The notes: generated from the sequence alone by a model not told the origin. Shown: positions 32,328-44,046, counted from the first letter of the stretch. The stretch is DNA of 64,000 nt from Breviolum minutum Mf 1.05b.01 (GCA_000507305.1 DF239325.1:124001-188000); one strand, 5' to 3'. Program-made: numbers and translations.

Positions 32328-32619
32328 GGTTGTCCCCCTTCCCAGTAATATTTACCACCAGGATGACTTCTGAAAGATTCTTTCCTGCTCGGGCATCCTG
32401 ACCTAAAGACCTAAACCTTCATTTGCAAATGTTATTGGGAAGGGTGGTGCCTGCGTAGAGGTTCAGGATACTTAGTAAGTGGATAGTAACCAGGGTTATA
32501 ACCTCTATAAGTGGGTTATATGTCCCCTAGCTAGGGAACCTCTAAGTGGTGTTTCCTTTTCTTTATGTGATGTATAAAAGCTAGTTGACAAATTATGTTT
32601 GGACCCAAATACTTACCGC

Positions 32620-32800
32620 AATGAAAGTAGATGGCTAGCCACTCCCAAAAGGTGGCTAGAAGTAAGGGGCTATGATAACCAATAGTAACCAAATTGCATC
32701 CATACAAGCCGGGAAGTCAAACATACAATACACCAAATAGAACATACAACCCATATACAACACCATCCATACAGTCCAGGTTGTTTGGTGAACACACCAC
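32620..32800. repeat. O/N repeat unit (copy 2)
   Basis: Contains GAAAGTAGATGGCTAGCC, CTCCCAAAAGGTGGC and GTAAGGGGC, then ACATACAATACACCAAATAG and ACACCATCCATACAGTCCAG, in the same order as 21752-21990. The right arm of the first hairpin is missing. Confidence 0.7.
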
Positions 32801-33069
32801 ACCACCATCCATCCACCATCCAGGTCATGAAGCGAACAAATCAGGAAATTACACCACAAGTAGAGGAGATGCTGAGGAGATTTTTTCCGAAAAAAGGTGA
32901 ACAAAAACAAAACACCTTGGATTTTTAGGTGGTGGTTTTTAATGAGCAGATGCTCCATGTTTTTACTCTACCGACACTGGGTAGTTTTTGAAAAGGTATA
33001 GACCCGTACGTAGGTAATATACGTATACCAGCTCCAAATTGAGTGTTTGGGAAGATCAATGCAGTTTCC

Positions 33070-33208
33070 TGGTTCCCTTAATAGGTGGTAGGAAGCATAT
33101 AATCCCCTAGTTGGCAGTATATACCACTTGTATACCACTTATATATTGCCTATTGGGTGATTATATATATATATATATCACCTTCCACCTATTAAGGGAA
33201 CCAGAAAC
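33070..33208. repeat. Long terminal inverted repeat element with TA core
   Basis: Starts CTGGTTCCCTTAATAGGTGG and ends CCACCTATTAAGGGAACCAG, a perfect 20-bp inverse. The centre has two copies of ATACCACTTATAT-type sequence and a (TA)n tract. I saw no second copy in the window. Confidence 0.85.
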
Positions 33209-33257
33209 AGCTATTGAGAAGATGTTTTTGTAAAGAATCATCGATCCAACATTAAAT

Positions 33258-33398
33258 CTCATCTGGTCAAATTATAGCGACCTCACACGAGTTTTGGGCC
33301 CCCAAAAGGTAGGTTTTAGTTTTTTGGAAAGGAAATGGGACCCCGCAAAAATTTCAGGGAAATCTAGGTTGCTGAAATATGATTCCATTTGGCGAGAT
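33258..33398. repeat. Family G repeat (copy 3)
   Basis: Contains TCTGGTCAAATTATAGCGAC, CTCACACGAG, CCCCAAAAGGTAGGTTTTAG and TTTCAGGGAAATCTAGGTTG. It ends about 15 bp before a helicase exon. Confidence 0.75.
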
Positions 33399-33413
33399 CT
33401 CATGGGAATCCAG

Positions 33414-33487
33414 GCAAGTTGTACCTCCCCTCAATGCCGCAAGAAATAGCCGCCGCTCGAAATAGCGGAAACACGAGACAGCCGCAG
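33414..33487 (+). CDS. DDX5/DBP2: Helicase C-terminal tail exon
   Basis: After ATCCAG|G the frame reads (x)KLYLPSMPQEIAAARNSG, then NTRQPQ, ending at CCGCAG|GTGGGC. In the DDX5/DBP2 family the helix after motif VI is followed by x-x-x-Q-x-V/I-P-x-x-L/I-x-x-x-A before the glycine-rich tail, and PSMPQEIAAAARN-like sequence fits that place. The GC-richer composition supports coding. It leaves phase 0 while the Gly-rich exon needs phase 1, so a small exon lies between. One candidate near 34440 reads RAGPAPPPMRPF. Confidence 0.6.
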
Positions 33488-33510
33488 GTGGGCCTCCATA
33501 ATCCCTTAAC

Positions 33511-33609
33511 CCATGGCGGATCCATGGGACGACTGGTATATTTTACCTACATGCATGGTAGATGTTTTATGGTACATGTAGGTATATATATATATACCAT
33601 ACATGGATT
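33511..33609. repeat. Family D palindromic element
   Basis: Arms CCATGGGACGACTGGTATAT and TATATACCATACATGG enclose a second inverted pair ATGTAGGT/ACCTACAT and a (TA) stretch. It begins 24 bp after the donor of a helicase exon. Confidence 0.7.
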
Positions 33610-33907
33610 ATAACTAACAGTTCTGGAAGGTTGTTCTTTTTTCGTTGGCATGAAGGTGAATCAGTGACGTTTTAATCCGGGGATCATTAAATTATGTATA
33701 TATATATATATGTATATATATGAATATATTATATCAGGGAGGATCAAACAATGCAAAGACATGATAAATTGGATGGATGTTCCCCTTCATAGTGCATTTT
33801 TTTAGGTTGGTAATATGATGAACTTCCACTCTTAGGAGGCTTAGAATAAATTCTCACTTGAGGTATTTGGAAAACTTTTTTGGGGCACATCCAAAACATA
33901 TACACCC

Positions 33908-34012
33908 AGGAAGATTAACCTGGAACCTGAGAATACACCCCTGGAAAGGGAAAAACATCTTCCAAACCATCATTTTCAGGTTCTATGTTAATCTTCGGGG
34001 GTGTATTCATTG
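33908..34012. repeat. Family F-type inverted-repeat element
   Basis: Starts TACACCCAGGAAGATTAACC and ends GTTAATCTTCGGGGGTGTA, flanked by TA; core CATCTTCCAAACCATCATTT. Confidence 0.75.
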
Positions 34013-34165
34013 AGATGTTTTACCCTAAGAATCAGAGAATTGGACCTTCCAAGTACTAAAGTTCCGAAAGGGGTGTTTTTACAAGACGGGGCCCTACTGT
34101 TAGTTATCAATGGAGTAATAGGGGCAAAGCCCCCCCGAAAAAACAAGTGGAGCGAACAGCTATAA

Positions 34166-34270
34166 CTATAGTGGATTCAAATATTTTTAATTTTCTTTTA
34201 TCACCCCTACTTGGAAAAAAATTCCAATTTTGACGAATATTTTTCAGATGGGTTGAAACCACCAACCAGT
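34166..34270. repeat. Family A element (diverged left end)
   Basis: Left end ACTATAGTGGATTCAAATAT, right end GGTTGAAACCACCAACCAGT; core CACCCCTACTTGG. Confidence 0.75.
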
Positions 34271-34321
34271 ATAACTATCCTACTTCTACCTGTTTTTTTT
34301 GGGGGGCCCATTGGATGTATT

Positions 34322-34440
34322 GATCCTTCCAAAACACACCCGTTTTTTTCGGGTGACAAAGAAGTCCCGACTCATGATCCTTCAAAACAAAAACCACACC
34401 TGTTTTTTTCGGGTCAGAAAGAAGTCCCAACCTCATCATC
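34322..34440. repeat. Tandem duplication, unit about 68 bp
   Basis: GATCCTTCCAAAACACACCC, GTTTTTTTCGGGT, AAAGAAGTCCC and ACTCATGATCC are repeated in order as GATCCTTCAAAACAAAAACC, GTTTTTTTCGGGT, AAAGAAGTCCC and CCTCATCATC. The second copy carries a short CAAAAACCA insertion. Confidence 0.75.
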
Positions 34441-35285
34441 AGGAGAGCTGGTCCTGCACCACCACCCATGCGTCCCTTTTTGGCGCAACGATGGGAATCC
34501 TTCTATGGCTGGATTTTAACTTGGATTTACTTGGTTTTGATGGGCTCCCAGTTAATTTCAATGGTTAGTCACCATGGTTTATATATATATATATATATAC
34601 ACAAGTGCCCTGGGGTTGTGGGACCCCTTCCAAATGGCCCCAATGGCTTAATGGGGGTCACTAAGTACTTACTAAGTGAGGTGACCCTCCAAGTAGGCAT
34701 AGACACAACCAGCGAACGATGTGTTCATGTGTTCTATTTCTGGGTTTGTGTGGCAAATCGATGTAGCAGTTCAAAATCCACAACGAATCGCTATATGCCG
34801 GGGTCTAAACTCCCGTTGGTTCCATGTGTCAGGGGATATGCTCATCAACCCAATAATAATAGGCATAGGGGTTTACATACCCATCATAAGGATTTCTGTT
34901 CGGGCGGGATGACCCTCCATGCAATGATAGGGTTTCCATTTCAACAGTCGGAGCCAAAAACATAAATTTCACGAGTTATAGACCCAATAAAATACCGCAT
35001 AGAATTTATCAGGTGAAACAACTCAGTATACAGTGTATAGGTTTGCCTTCCAGGTTTGCCACGGATATGGGGTATATACTTGTATGTATATACATATATA
35101 TATATATATATACAGTCCAAAAGTTAAACCCCTAGCAAGGTACCTAAGAGGAGCCAAGACACCATTGACGAATTCACATTTTCTGGGCCACCAGGATCGT
35201 TTTTTCCAGGCCTCAAGTTTCACGGCATTTTTTTAGAGGAAATAACTCACCAAAACTTAGGTGATTTGTCCTCCCCAAGTTATAT

Positions 35286-35385
35286 ATCCAGATGCTCAAT
35301 GTATGGTAAATTCGCCTCCTAATTTACCTCAAAACTACCCAGTTTTGTAGGTAAATAGGCCAGCTTCATTGAGCATCTGGGATAG
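35286..35385. repeat. Family E inverted-repeat element
   Basis: Starts TCCAGATGCTCAATGTATGG and ends CTTCATTGAGCATCTGGGAT. The inner arms TAGTTTT-type differ from the consensus. Confidence 0.75.
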
Positions 35386-35693
35386 TAAAAACATATTTTT
35401 CATGCAGCCATGAAATTAATTGAAGATCGCGGTTTCCCCGAAGCAATCAACATTTCACAACCACAAGATCTATATGTGTTTCCTACATATTTTACAATGT
35501 CTAAGCCTTAAATTTAGTTACATAAATCCAGGTGTTGGTTTCAACTATTATGTTATGTTCCTTCTGATCCTTGAGGAAATGATCCAAAATGTGACTTGTG
35601 CATATTTTTCAACATGGCTTGGTAGTTTCAACCACCACGTAGGTAAACCCAAGAAGTCCCATGACCCCTATGGGATGACCGACCACCCCTAAG

Positions 35694-35789
35694 GTCGACA
35701 TCGTAGCGGTGGTGGTGGAGGTGGTGGTGGTGATTTCTTTGGTGCTGGTGGTGGTGGTGGACATGGTGGTGGTGGTGGTCGACCATCAG
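35694..35789 (+). CDS. DDX5/DBP2: Glycine-rich C-terminal exon of the helicase
   Basis: A 96-nt exon: RHRS, eight Gly, DFFGAGGGGGHGGGGGRPS. Arg/Gly-rich tails are usual at the ends of DDX5/DBP2 helicases, where they help bind RNA. The acceptor is CCTAAG|G (entering phase 1) and the donor CATCAG|GTGCGG (leaving phase 1), so it can be included or skipped without changing frame. The reverse strand gives poly-His and another frame poly-Val, which I consider shadows. It is the last exon I assign; a short terminal exon must follow. Confidence 0.7.
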
Positions 35790-36595
35790 GTGCGGGTGGG
35801 GTTGTTTGGAAGGATGACTTTCATGTGAAATCTGGGCAAAGTATAGAGACCTCGGCCCAAAAACACACCACAAATGGTGGCGAACAGTAAGGGAATCCCG
35901 GCCAAATGTTGGTCATTTGTCTAATTGGCCCAGATAAATCAAAACATTCAGAAACTTTTTATGATAAGTACTGTTGATAGACACAATCCAGATCTCAGAT
36001 GTCAATATCAACTCACTGTTGTTTGATCATTGTTTTTTTCAAGATCCTGGACACCAGAAAAACCAGTAAACATATATACCTGGAACCTGTTTGTCCTCTA
36101 TTTTTGGTGGTTGAACCCTTCAAAACTAGGTCATTTCCAATCAAAACAAGGGTCATTTGGGTTCTATTATAACTCAACTTACAAACGCGATGGGTTATGG
36201 TCATTTCCATGTTCGCCACCAAGTACCCCTATAGATCGAAACACGGAAATTGAGAAGGTATGACTAGTATGACTGGATGTCTACAGTTCAGGGGTCTTCC
36301 CCTAGTTGTAAATGTATAATTGTTCACGCCAGCAATACCCTATACGAATCACCAATCACACCACTGCTAAGTCGGTGTGACGTTTGGGATTTGCATCGAC
36401 ATATCCTTCAACAGTTAGGTGGATGTTTTTAGCTGTAAGGGTAGAGATCCTGCAATGAATATAGGTAAATATTGGGTCCGCACCCCACCCTGTAGCACTG
36501 GATAAACAATCTACTGTATTCATTTTCATGAAGGGGACCAAATCTATACCATTTCCATTGATCTATATACGAAATGTTTGTTGGATTCTTGTGCT

Positions 36596-36758
36596 GCAAG
36601 GTGGGCCCCTATAACCAGTTATAAGTGGAGTCAAAAAAGCCCCCAACAAAAATGGCCGAAAATGCATAAGTCAAAATTGAGTCAAAATGTGGTTATTTCA
36701 CCCCACTTATATAGGGGTTATGTATAACTCCTATAGGGGCCCCACCTTAGTGCCTGTT
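36596..36758. repeat. Family S inverted-repeat element (copy 2)
   Basis: Starts CAAGGTGGGCCCCTATAACC and ends CCTATAGGGGCCCCACCTTA. The interior has GGCCGAAAATGCATAAG and TTATTTCACCCCACTTATAT, as in copy 3. Confidence 0.85.
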
Positions 36759-38409
36759 CACCAGGTCCCAGTCTGGCGGATTTGCCTCCACGCATGGAGA
36801 CACCAGCTGCGGATATGCATCGTACCTCGGTAGCGTAGTTACCCCACCTGAAGTTTTAACGGCTCGTTTCCCTGAAAAGTTACCCTTTTTGTAGGACCTT
36901 GACTCCAAGAAATCCTCAGTCCATAAGGAGGATTTTTCCGTGATACATTTCCCAAGTTTCGTGGGTTTTCATCATCATTTGTGTAGGTGAACCACCTTGA
37001 AACTTGGGGATAAAAGCTCCTTATTCATGGGCAACAAAAGAAATGTTCAAAGTCGATAATGCTGTGAAAACCTTGAAAAAAATACAAAGCTTGGCTGAAG
37101 AAAAGGAGGGTCCTGTGAAACGACTTGGATCATCCTAGTTAGTAATTGATTAATGACCATGGTCCATGGTTTATTTTAAGTCCCCAAGACCTGGGGTTAC
37201 TTACCTTTCCAAATGGACATTCATGGCTTGGGTGAGGCAACTTTCAATCAGTCGAGACATTTGTTTGATTTTGAATCATCCGACAAGATTGGTGATGGAT
37301 GCCTTTTTTCCAAGATTGGAGGTTGTAAAGCACGCATTTTCATACAAATTCAGGATGAAACCAACATGTCATTTGATCAAAATTTTGTGGGAAAACACTG
37401 GCAGACAACAGGGATCCTTCAAAAACTACTCATTTTGTGCAAAAAAAACAAACAATAGAAATTGAAATGTGTTTTCCACATGCATTGTTTGGGTTGGTAA
37501 GTAGGATAATGACCCCTCAACAAGGTCATTGAAGATAACCACCTTTTACCAATTTTCCGTGGAATACACTGCGGTCAATGACCCAACTCTCAGGCCCTCC
37601 CATGGCGGATCGCCCGGGCAGCCTAGCGAGCAAATGGTGGTGCTGTTGGTCCATTGGAGCTGGATTTGTTCACACTCCCCGGATTTCGACAGGATTTTTA
37701 GGGATCAACGAAAAACATGTGCTTGATACATTTGATACTCTTGATGGTTCAGAAATCCCAAAGAACCACCTGAGGATGGTGCTTAAACCTGGTCAAACCT
37801 ATCTGCATGGTATGAAGACATGAAGACATGAAATCAAAAAAACATTGAGCTCAAAAACTTCAAATAGTTTGCAATAAATCCAGGAAGGAGTTGGGTTTTT
37901 CCCAGCACATAAAAAATCCATGCTGGGCCGTGATGAAATGTTAGTTTCAATTGGAGAGGGATTGGGTACTGGGTACATGGCACACCAAACCAAGTACTAT
38001 CCCTATACCTTCCCCCAGCCCGTTTGAGTTTAAGTGTACTAAGTTTAGTGCTGAAAAAACACCCCAAATAGGTTAAAAAGTTACCACTTCCTTAGTGGAC
38101 TTGCAACGTTTTTTGCCTACCTGGAACCCAAATGACCCTTGTTTTGATTGGAAAAGACCTTGTTTTGAAGGGTTCAACCACCAAAATAGAGAACAAACAG
38201 GTTCCAGGTAAGGTTAGGTACGTTGTTTTTTGATGTGAGGGTAGATCTTTAATAGGCGGCCCGTTTTTTATCAAATGTGCTTGGGGAATCCGGTGGATGT
38301 AACACTGTAACACTGTCAGGTGGTCCTCCGGCAGGCGGAAAAAGATGGATACCGCGTTCGGATTCGTGGAGAATGACGTAGTCACTGCAGCAGTTGGGGC
38401 AATTTTTAT

Positions 38410-38521
38410 GGTACACTCCGGTAATCTAACATAGCAATGGAAAATGGACCCTTTGAAGATGTATTTCTTACTAAACATAGGGATATTCCATTGCTATGTT
38501 AGTTTGCCAGAGGGTATATGT
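38410..38521. repeat. Family H inverted-repeat element (copy 2)
   Basis: Starts TACACTCCGGTAATCTAACA and ends TGTTAGTTTGCCAGAGGGTA, core GAAAATGGACCCTTTGAAGA. Two such copies 36 kb apart are clearly the same family. Confidence 0.9.
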
Positions 38522-39461
38522 TGGAACTATACCCCCCCACCCAGGATGCAATCGTCACCACCAGGATTATGTATTCCATTTTCAGTAGGGAATCCCTTTA
38601 TAAACCTTCATTTGTGACTGGAATCCTGGGTGGGGGGGTAGACCTAAGGTATACGGTACATGTAGGTAGATATACTATGTTTGGGATCTGGCGAGGAGAT
38701 GTCATGGTTTTAGATTCTGCGTTTTGTGAGCGGAATGCTGGATGATGGGAATCAACCAAAATCCATCGAGGGAATCATGTTTTTGAACCTATATATATAT
38801 ATATATATGTATGTTTATATATACATATTGTTTTCATCATGTTTCAATATATAGGCCAACTTTCGTTTTTATGGTGACGATCCTCTTCCACTTTTTGGCA
38901 ATCAAACCTGCTGATAAAAACACAGTTGGAGGTTTTATCGTGGAAGGGTCGGGAACCCCTAGAGGTTACACTTGGCACACGGTTGACTCTGGAGTGACCC
39001 GATATAGCTGGGGTCATAGCGAAGTGTTTCACCACACTTGTAAGCTTGCTCAGCTAATGGCTAACCTTGAAGTCTTTGAGGGTTGCACATAATCATTTAA
39101 TTATATATATATATACATATTTAGTTTAGTATAGGTTAAACATTTATAAAACTTGTTTTTTGCATGATGCTTTATTTAGCTCCGTAATCACCATGCAGGG
39201 AGCTAACATATCCCACCTTAGGAAACAAGAAAATTATCGATTCAAAAGTGCCAATCAATAAACAAAGGGATCTGATTTTTTTTCCCTGGAAAGTCAGCGA
39301 ATTGCCAGCCACCACAAAAAAAATAGAAAATCACAGATTTGGTTCTTGCAGGGACCCCATCAGATCGTCACCTTCCGAGAATGGTGAACCATTTGGAACC
39401 TCTGCGTTTCGGTTGTGATTCTACACCAAAAAATCATCCTTTGAGAATGGGATTGGATCCG

Positions 39462-39671
39462 TACTTGGTTGGAATCAATGGAGTTATAACCTCTATAAAA
39501 TGACCTCTATACTTGGTTGGTAAATGGGGTTATAACCGACCTATAAATGACCTCTATACTTGGTTGGTAAATGGGTTATAACTCCAACATATCCCGTTTA
39601 TAAGTAGGTGAAATGGAACCCATTGATCCGATCACCTTTGATCCTAACTTCCGTCCCGGGACATCCAAGTG
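39462..39671. repeat. Family B element with internal tandem duplication
   Basis: Starts TACTTGGTTGG and ends CCCGGGACATCCAAGTG. Inside, ATGACCTCTATACTTGGTTG followed by GTAAATGGG-TTATAACC occurs twice (from about 39506 and 39549), lengthening the element from about 130 to 210 bp. Confidence 0.75.
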
Positions 39672-39901
39672 TGAAAATGTAAAGTTCTGAGGATGTCAAA
39701 TTTTACCGTGAGTCATTTACTACACTTTTACCATTTAAACCCATGACCATTTCTAGGAGCCCTTTATAACCCCCACTTCTACCTGAGCAATGAAAAAAAC
39801 GAACTGGTTGGTTGGGTAACTATAGGGGATGAAATCCTGCCCTGGTATACAAAGGGATTATTTCATAAACCATGAAATGAGGATCCCTATTAACCAACCA
39901 G

Positions 39902-40029
39902 TACTTGGATGTCCCAGGAAGTTAGTAAATGGTTAGTAAATGGGTTATTTCACCTACTTGTAAATGGGGTATATTGGGGTGAAATCACCCACTTACTAAT
40001 CGTTTACTAACTTCTTGGGTTATCCAAGT
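39902..40029. repeat. Family B inverted-repeat element
   Basis: Starts TACTTGGATGTCCCAGGAAG and ends CTTCTTGGGTTATCCAAGTG; arms contain TTAGTAAATGGTTAGTAAAT. Confidence 0.85.
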
Positions 40030-40149
40030 GTATTTTGAGATAATGATTTTTTATTTGATGGCTTTTGGACACCCATGGTAAAAATATATAGGACACCATG
40101 TTCACACATTTATCATATACCATAGGACATCCAAGTATAAGGTTTTTTT

Positions 40150-40350
40150 TTTCGTGGCTCAACTGGGATCCGTGGCCCAGCTTGTTGGCCAGGCCGTGGC
40201 GGCTTCGCCGAGCGCCGCCCCGAGAGGCGACGCAAAAGCTCCTCGTCGCCCCGGGCGGCGCCGAACCGGGGAACGAGTCGCCGGTCGCCGACGCCACGGC
40301 GACCGAAGCGCAGCCTGGGGACCTGCCCTGCCGGTTGGGGCGAGCGGTTT
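40150..40350 (+). other. GC-rich coding-like island
   Basis: About 200 bp of high GC content in AT-rich surroundings, open in all three forward frames, for example WPSLLARPWRLRRAPPREAT to a TAA near 40352, or a Pro/Arg-rich frame. Periodic GCC/CCG content suggests captured coding DNA, but no frame is convincingly better and no domain is recognised. Confidence 0.3.
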
Positions 40351-40418
40351 AACCATGGGACTCCACATGGGGTGATGGGCATAGGCTTACCTACAAAAAT
40401 TTTTTGGAAGTTTTTTGG

Positions 40419-40530
40419 GGTACACCCCCCGAAGTTTAACAGCTTGCCCCTAAAAAATGGAAAAATTGGGAGACTACTTTCCTTTTGGGAAGGTAGCTTT
40501 TCAGGGTCTATGTTGGTTTTTGGGAGGGTA
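40419..40530. repeat. Family F-type inverted-repeat element
   Basis: Starts TACACCCCCCGAAGTTTAAC and ends TTGGTTTTTGGGAGGGTA, flanked by TA; core GGAGACTACTTTCCTTTTGG. Confidence 0.7.
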
Positions 40531-41189
40531 AATGCTTTTGGCCCAATTGTTGGTAGCTATAAGGAAGGGAAATGGGAGCCTGAACATTTCAGCAAAAATC
40601 TAGGTTGGTGAACTGTTTTAATGGCTAGATGGTTTGGATGTTCGTGTTTGAAGGTCCAAAATAATCTTCGCCTGATAGGAATTCTGCCAAGACAAATAAC
40701 ATTATCAAGAGCAATCACCTGCTCTAACAGAAGTTCAAGGGCTATATGTAGATTGGTCATAGATGATGGGCCCTGCCAACCGTAACCAACCCATCAAAAA
40801 CTACCCCCCCCCACTGGAAAAAGTTGGGCACAATTTTTGGCACTTAAAAATGGCCACCATTTTGTCCCCCTTCAAAAGGGAGGTTCCTTGTCGATTTGAA
40901 GTCATGTCTCCACCAAGGCCCGAGTCGTCGGAGAAGTCGCAGCCGACGTCGACGCAGGCGTGTTGCTTGCAATGGAAGATGTCGTTTGATACGTTAAAAC
41001 AATACGGCAAACGGCATACGGGTCGGTTCAAGAAACAACGTTTTTTATGTTTTTTTGTTGGTTGTTGTTATAATGTCGTTGTTTTTTTTTCGAAGCATTT
41101 ATGAGTTAATTTGGTTTCAAGACTGTTTGGGGGGACCCCTTCAAATTTGAGACATAACCACATACTAGACATCATGACATTCGCTTTTG

Positions 41190-41336
41190 AGCAATGAAAC
41201 AGCTCCGGTTGTTTAGGGGGTTTTAGGGAATTATACTACCCAGACATGTGGGGACTATTTTAAACCATAACAAGGATCCTTGTTAAGCAACAAAACAGTA
41301 TAATGCAAGTATTTTTTTTATTCGTGGCTCATTTGG
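41190..41336. repeat. Family K repeat (copy 2)
   Basis: Contains TGAGCAATGAAACAGCTCCG, GTTGTTTAGGGGGTTTTAGG, TATACTACCCAGACATG and TATTCGTGGCTCA, in the order seen at 30392. Confidence 0.75.
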
Positions 41337-41571
41337 TTTCTTACATGTGAATTCTCCAAGCATAAGTCTTCAAAGGACTTGCTGGCAAATCTTTGCAACG
41401 CATTCTTCTTATAGACAAAAGCAAAACTTGTGGCCATTTTTGGGTTATCCATATGGGTATCTAGTGACATAAAACATGTATATAATATTAATATTAATTG
41501 TACCGCATACTATATTCAGAAAGTAATCCAGGTTTATATTTTTGTTTCTACTGCAAATTAGGCTGCTATAT

Positions 41572-41757
41572 CCCAGACACTCAATGTATGGTATATTTGC
41601 CTACATCTACCATTAAAAAATAGCATTCATGTACCCTTGGACCCCAAAACCATGAAAAATGGAGGTTTTAAGCCCCCAAAATATGGGTTATAACCCCTAA
41701 ACATGAAGGTTGTGGGGGCCCATGGTAGGCAAATAATCCATACATTCGCGCATTTGT
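41572..41757. repeat. Family E element containing a family V insertion
   Basis: Left half CCCAGACACTCAATGTATGG, right half AATAATCCATACATTCG. Between them (41636-41730) lies family V: CCAAAACCATGAAAAATGGA, AAAATATGGGTTATAACCCC and AAACATGAAGGTTGTGG. Confidence 0.65.
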
Positions 41758-41956
41758 CTATGTGTTCAGCTGAGTACCGGTAGTCGCAAAACGGGTTTCT
41801 CCAAGCCGAGGCGATCCAGTAGTAGCTGAGGAGGTTGGAGTTGCATGGATTGACCAAATGATGGGAGGATTTTTTTTGAAACACAAAAATAATATGTGTG
41901 TAAGTGTATATATTTATATATCTTTATACATTCAACATTATATGGTTTAGTATGAT

Positions 41957-41988
<32 letters not shown>

Positions 41989-44046
41989 TTTTACATATAC
42001 ATACAGTACATATATATATATAGATACATCTATACCATGCCTAGAACCCAACTGACCTGTTTTATGTGGGGAGGGTTTGACCTGAACAGACAATCGTAAC
42101 TGCGCCGTTGTGGATTGAGTTGATGATGAGTATTGAGTGCAATTGCCAGGGTGATGAGTGGAAAAAGGGGGCCATTGGTTGTTTGGGTCATATATTACTG
42201 GATGAAAGACTGCCTTTGGTTATGAGGGATTGCTATTCTGTGTCTCAGATTGTCCATTAATCTCAACTGCTGGCATTGAAGTTTTTACCCAGATTCATGT
42301 AGAGACAGCCTATTTACCTACATTTCCCCTTGTGGCCATTTTTGACCTACCTACGGTTCCAATTTCAAAATCTACCAAGTGACAGAAGGCAAATCATCTG
42401 AATCTAAACCATCCTACTCCACTTTTGGCTTCAAAATGTTCCCCCCAAACAACTAACCAAAAGGAACGTCCTCTTCCACGGGTCCATTTTTCAGGTTCAA
42501 TGTTAGATTGGTTCTCCGATGGATATTTTTCAGAGGTGTTACTTCCTGCAATTTTTTTAAAGAAAGGTGTGAGTAGTTGCGGGTCCGGACACATCAATAT
42601 CCAAAGGAAAGTGATCAAATTGATCAATTATTGTTCTATTAGGCTGGTGTTGGTGGAGCAAATCCGTTTCAAAAGGTTGAAATGATGGAGCAATTGAAAA
42701 AAGTCGACTGTTGCTTTTTACCGCTGAGTTTTGAAGCATCAACTATAGCTCTGATTGCATTTTGGGGTCCAACTATAGCAACACAATCCCAGATGGTCAA
42801 TGTATGGTGTGTATGTACATATATATATATTATATACTTATACGTATATACATTTACCATCAAAATCCACTAAATGTAGGCAAATATACAATCCTCTCAT
42901 TTAAATCTTATGGGTATTGGGGTCCAACTATACGTTACCGCTCCAATTCCCGCAGCTGTTTTTTGCTCGAACTTTGGACCATGGAATTTTTCACCAAGCC
43001 ATTGGAGCTGTAAATTGCATTTTACGTTTCCAAAATTGGTGTTTGGGCGTGTAAACAGCCAGCTCTTTGGAAGTCAAAGTGTTGTCACTGCTGATGTCAT
43101 ATGAATTAGGTTTTTGATCTCTACCAATACAGTAGTGGAGACGTTGATTCATCATTATTCTCATAGAAAGGTGAAAAAACAAGGAACTAGATCACTATCC
43201 ACCTGGAAAATAATAGGGGCCTTCTTCCTTGAAGGGTGTTTTTTTTTTCAGCCTTCTGCTGTTGCTCACATTCACAGATTTCACAGCCTCCAGGTAAACC
43301 TTGGTTTAAACATTGGATCTACACCACCAGGATGCCAGTAATCCCACCAGGAATTGCTACTGGGGGGGTATATAGATCCAAGTTGACGACCTTCACAGTT
43401 GGGTGGGCCTCGGAACCTGCCGGCCAAGCTGACGATCGTGACGGGTCCACGGGCACCGTGACCGAAACCCGGTGACGACTGTTGAGGCCTTTTTCGGGGG
43501 GGTGGAGTGAAAAAACACTGGAAAATCCATGGAAGATTTTTGAAGCCTGCCAAACCAACTGGTAGTATAGTTGCCTCCAAAACTGGTTGACTTTTATATG
43601 GGTTTTAATCATGGTTTTCATGTAGGTAACTGTATCTATACCATACATCTATCGATCCTATGAGCTTGGATGATTTGTCTTAGTTGAACGGTGATGTTTT
43701 TTTTTTTACGGATTCGCATTGGGATTCGGATTCCATGGGAATCTTCATGATCAATTTTTGTTCACCACCCATTTGGGGGGGAAGATGTAAATCTCAGTTT
43801 TTCCAACCACCGGGCCACCGTCGCCAAGCGAATCTAAGAAAATGGAGGTGGATGGTTCAGATGATTTTCCTTTGACTATATACTATAGTGGGTGATTTTT
43901 AGGTTTCAGGCGTTAATTTTCAGGGGTATTTTTTATTTTAGCCTGGGCTGGAGTTCCCAAACAACCTGGGGTCATTTTTGGGAGATCAAACAATGCAAAT
44001 GTGTAGCAATTTTGAGGGATTTCCCTTATCCAGATTATTCTTATAT

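Larger units (their letters stand above)
31081..33413 (+). other. Helicase intron with mixed repeats
   Basis: Contains D-like pieces (31380-31425), a truncated A piece (31853), an R-type pair enclosing an E/D-like hairpin (31938-32105), family I (32212), O/N (32620), a 140-bp inverted repeat (33070) and family G (33258). The stretch 31110-31380 has frames of 119-154 residues but no recognisable protein. Confidence 0.55.
33488..35693 (+). other. Helicase intron(s) with D, F, A, tandem and E repeats
   Basis: Contains family D (33511), a (TA)n tract near 33695-33722, family F (33908), A (34166), a 68-bp tandem duplication (34322-34440) and E (35286). A possible exon after TCATCAG|G at 34442 reads RAGPAPPPMRPFLAQRW. 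Another open segment after CATGCAG at 35408 reads AMKLIEDRGFPEAINISQ. Neither is supported by a family match. Confidence 0.45.
35790..39461. other. Repeat-rich sequence after the last recognised helicase exon
   Basis: Contains families S (36596), a degraded C piece (37121), H (38410), an inverted CCCCACCCAGGATTCCAG-type pair (38530-38640) and (TA)n near 38792. Frames of about 80-99 residues at 37166-37465 have no recognisable product. A terminal helicase exon may be hidden here. Confidence 0.4.
39672..41189. other. Repeats around a GC-rich island
   Basis: Contains family B (39902), a GC-rich island (40150-40350), family F (40419) and a short GC-rich coding-like patch at 40905-41030 (two competing frames). 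No gene assigned. Confidence 0.4.

Noticed and set aside
35628..35873. Minus-strand His-rich frame (HHHHVHHHHQHQ)
   Set aside because: It is the complement of the Gly-rich plus-strand exon, which fits the end of the helicase and has proper splice sites.
41930..42025. (TA)n tracts here and at 33695, 35090, 38792, 49216 and 63336 as possible origins or regulatory sites
   Set aside because: Simple TA microsatellites are scattered through the whole window without associated motifs.
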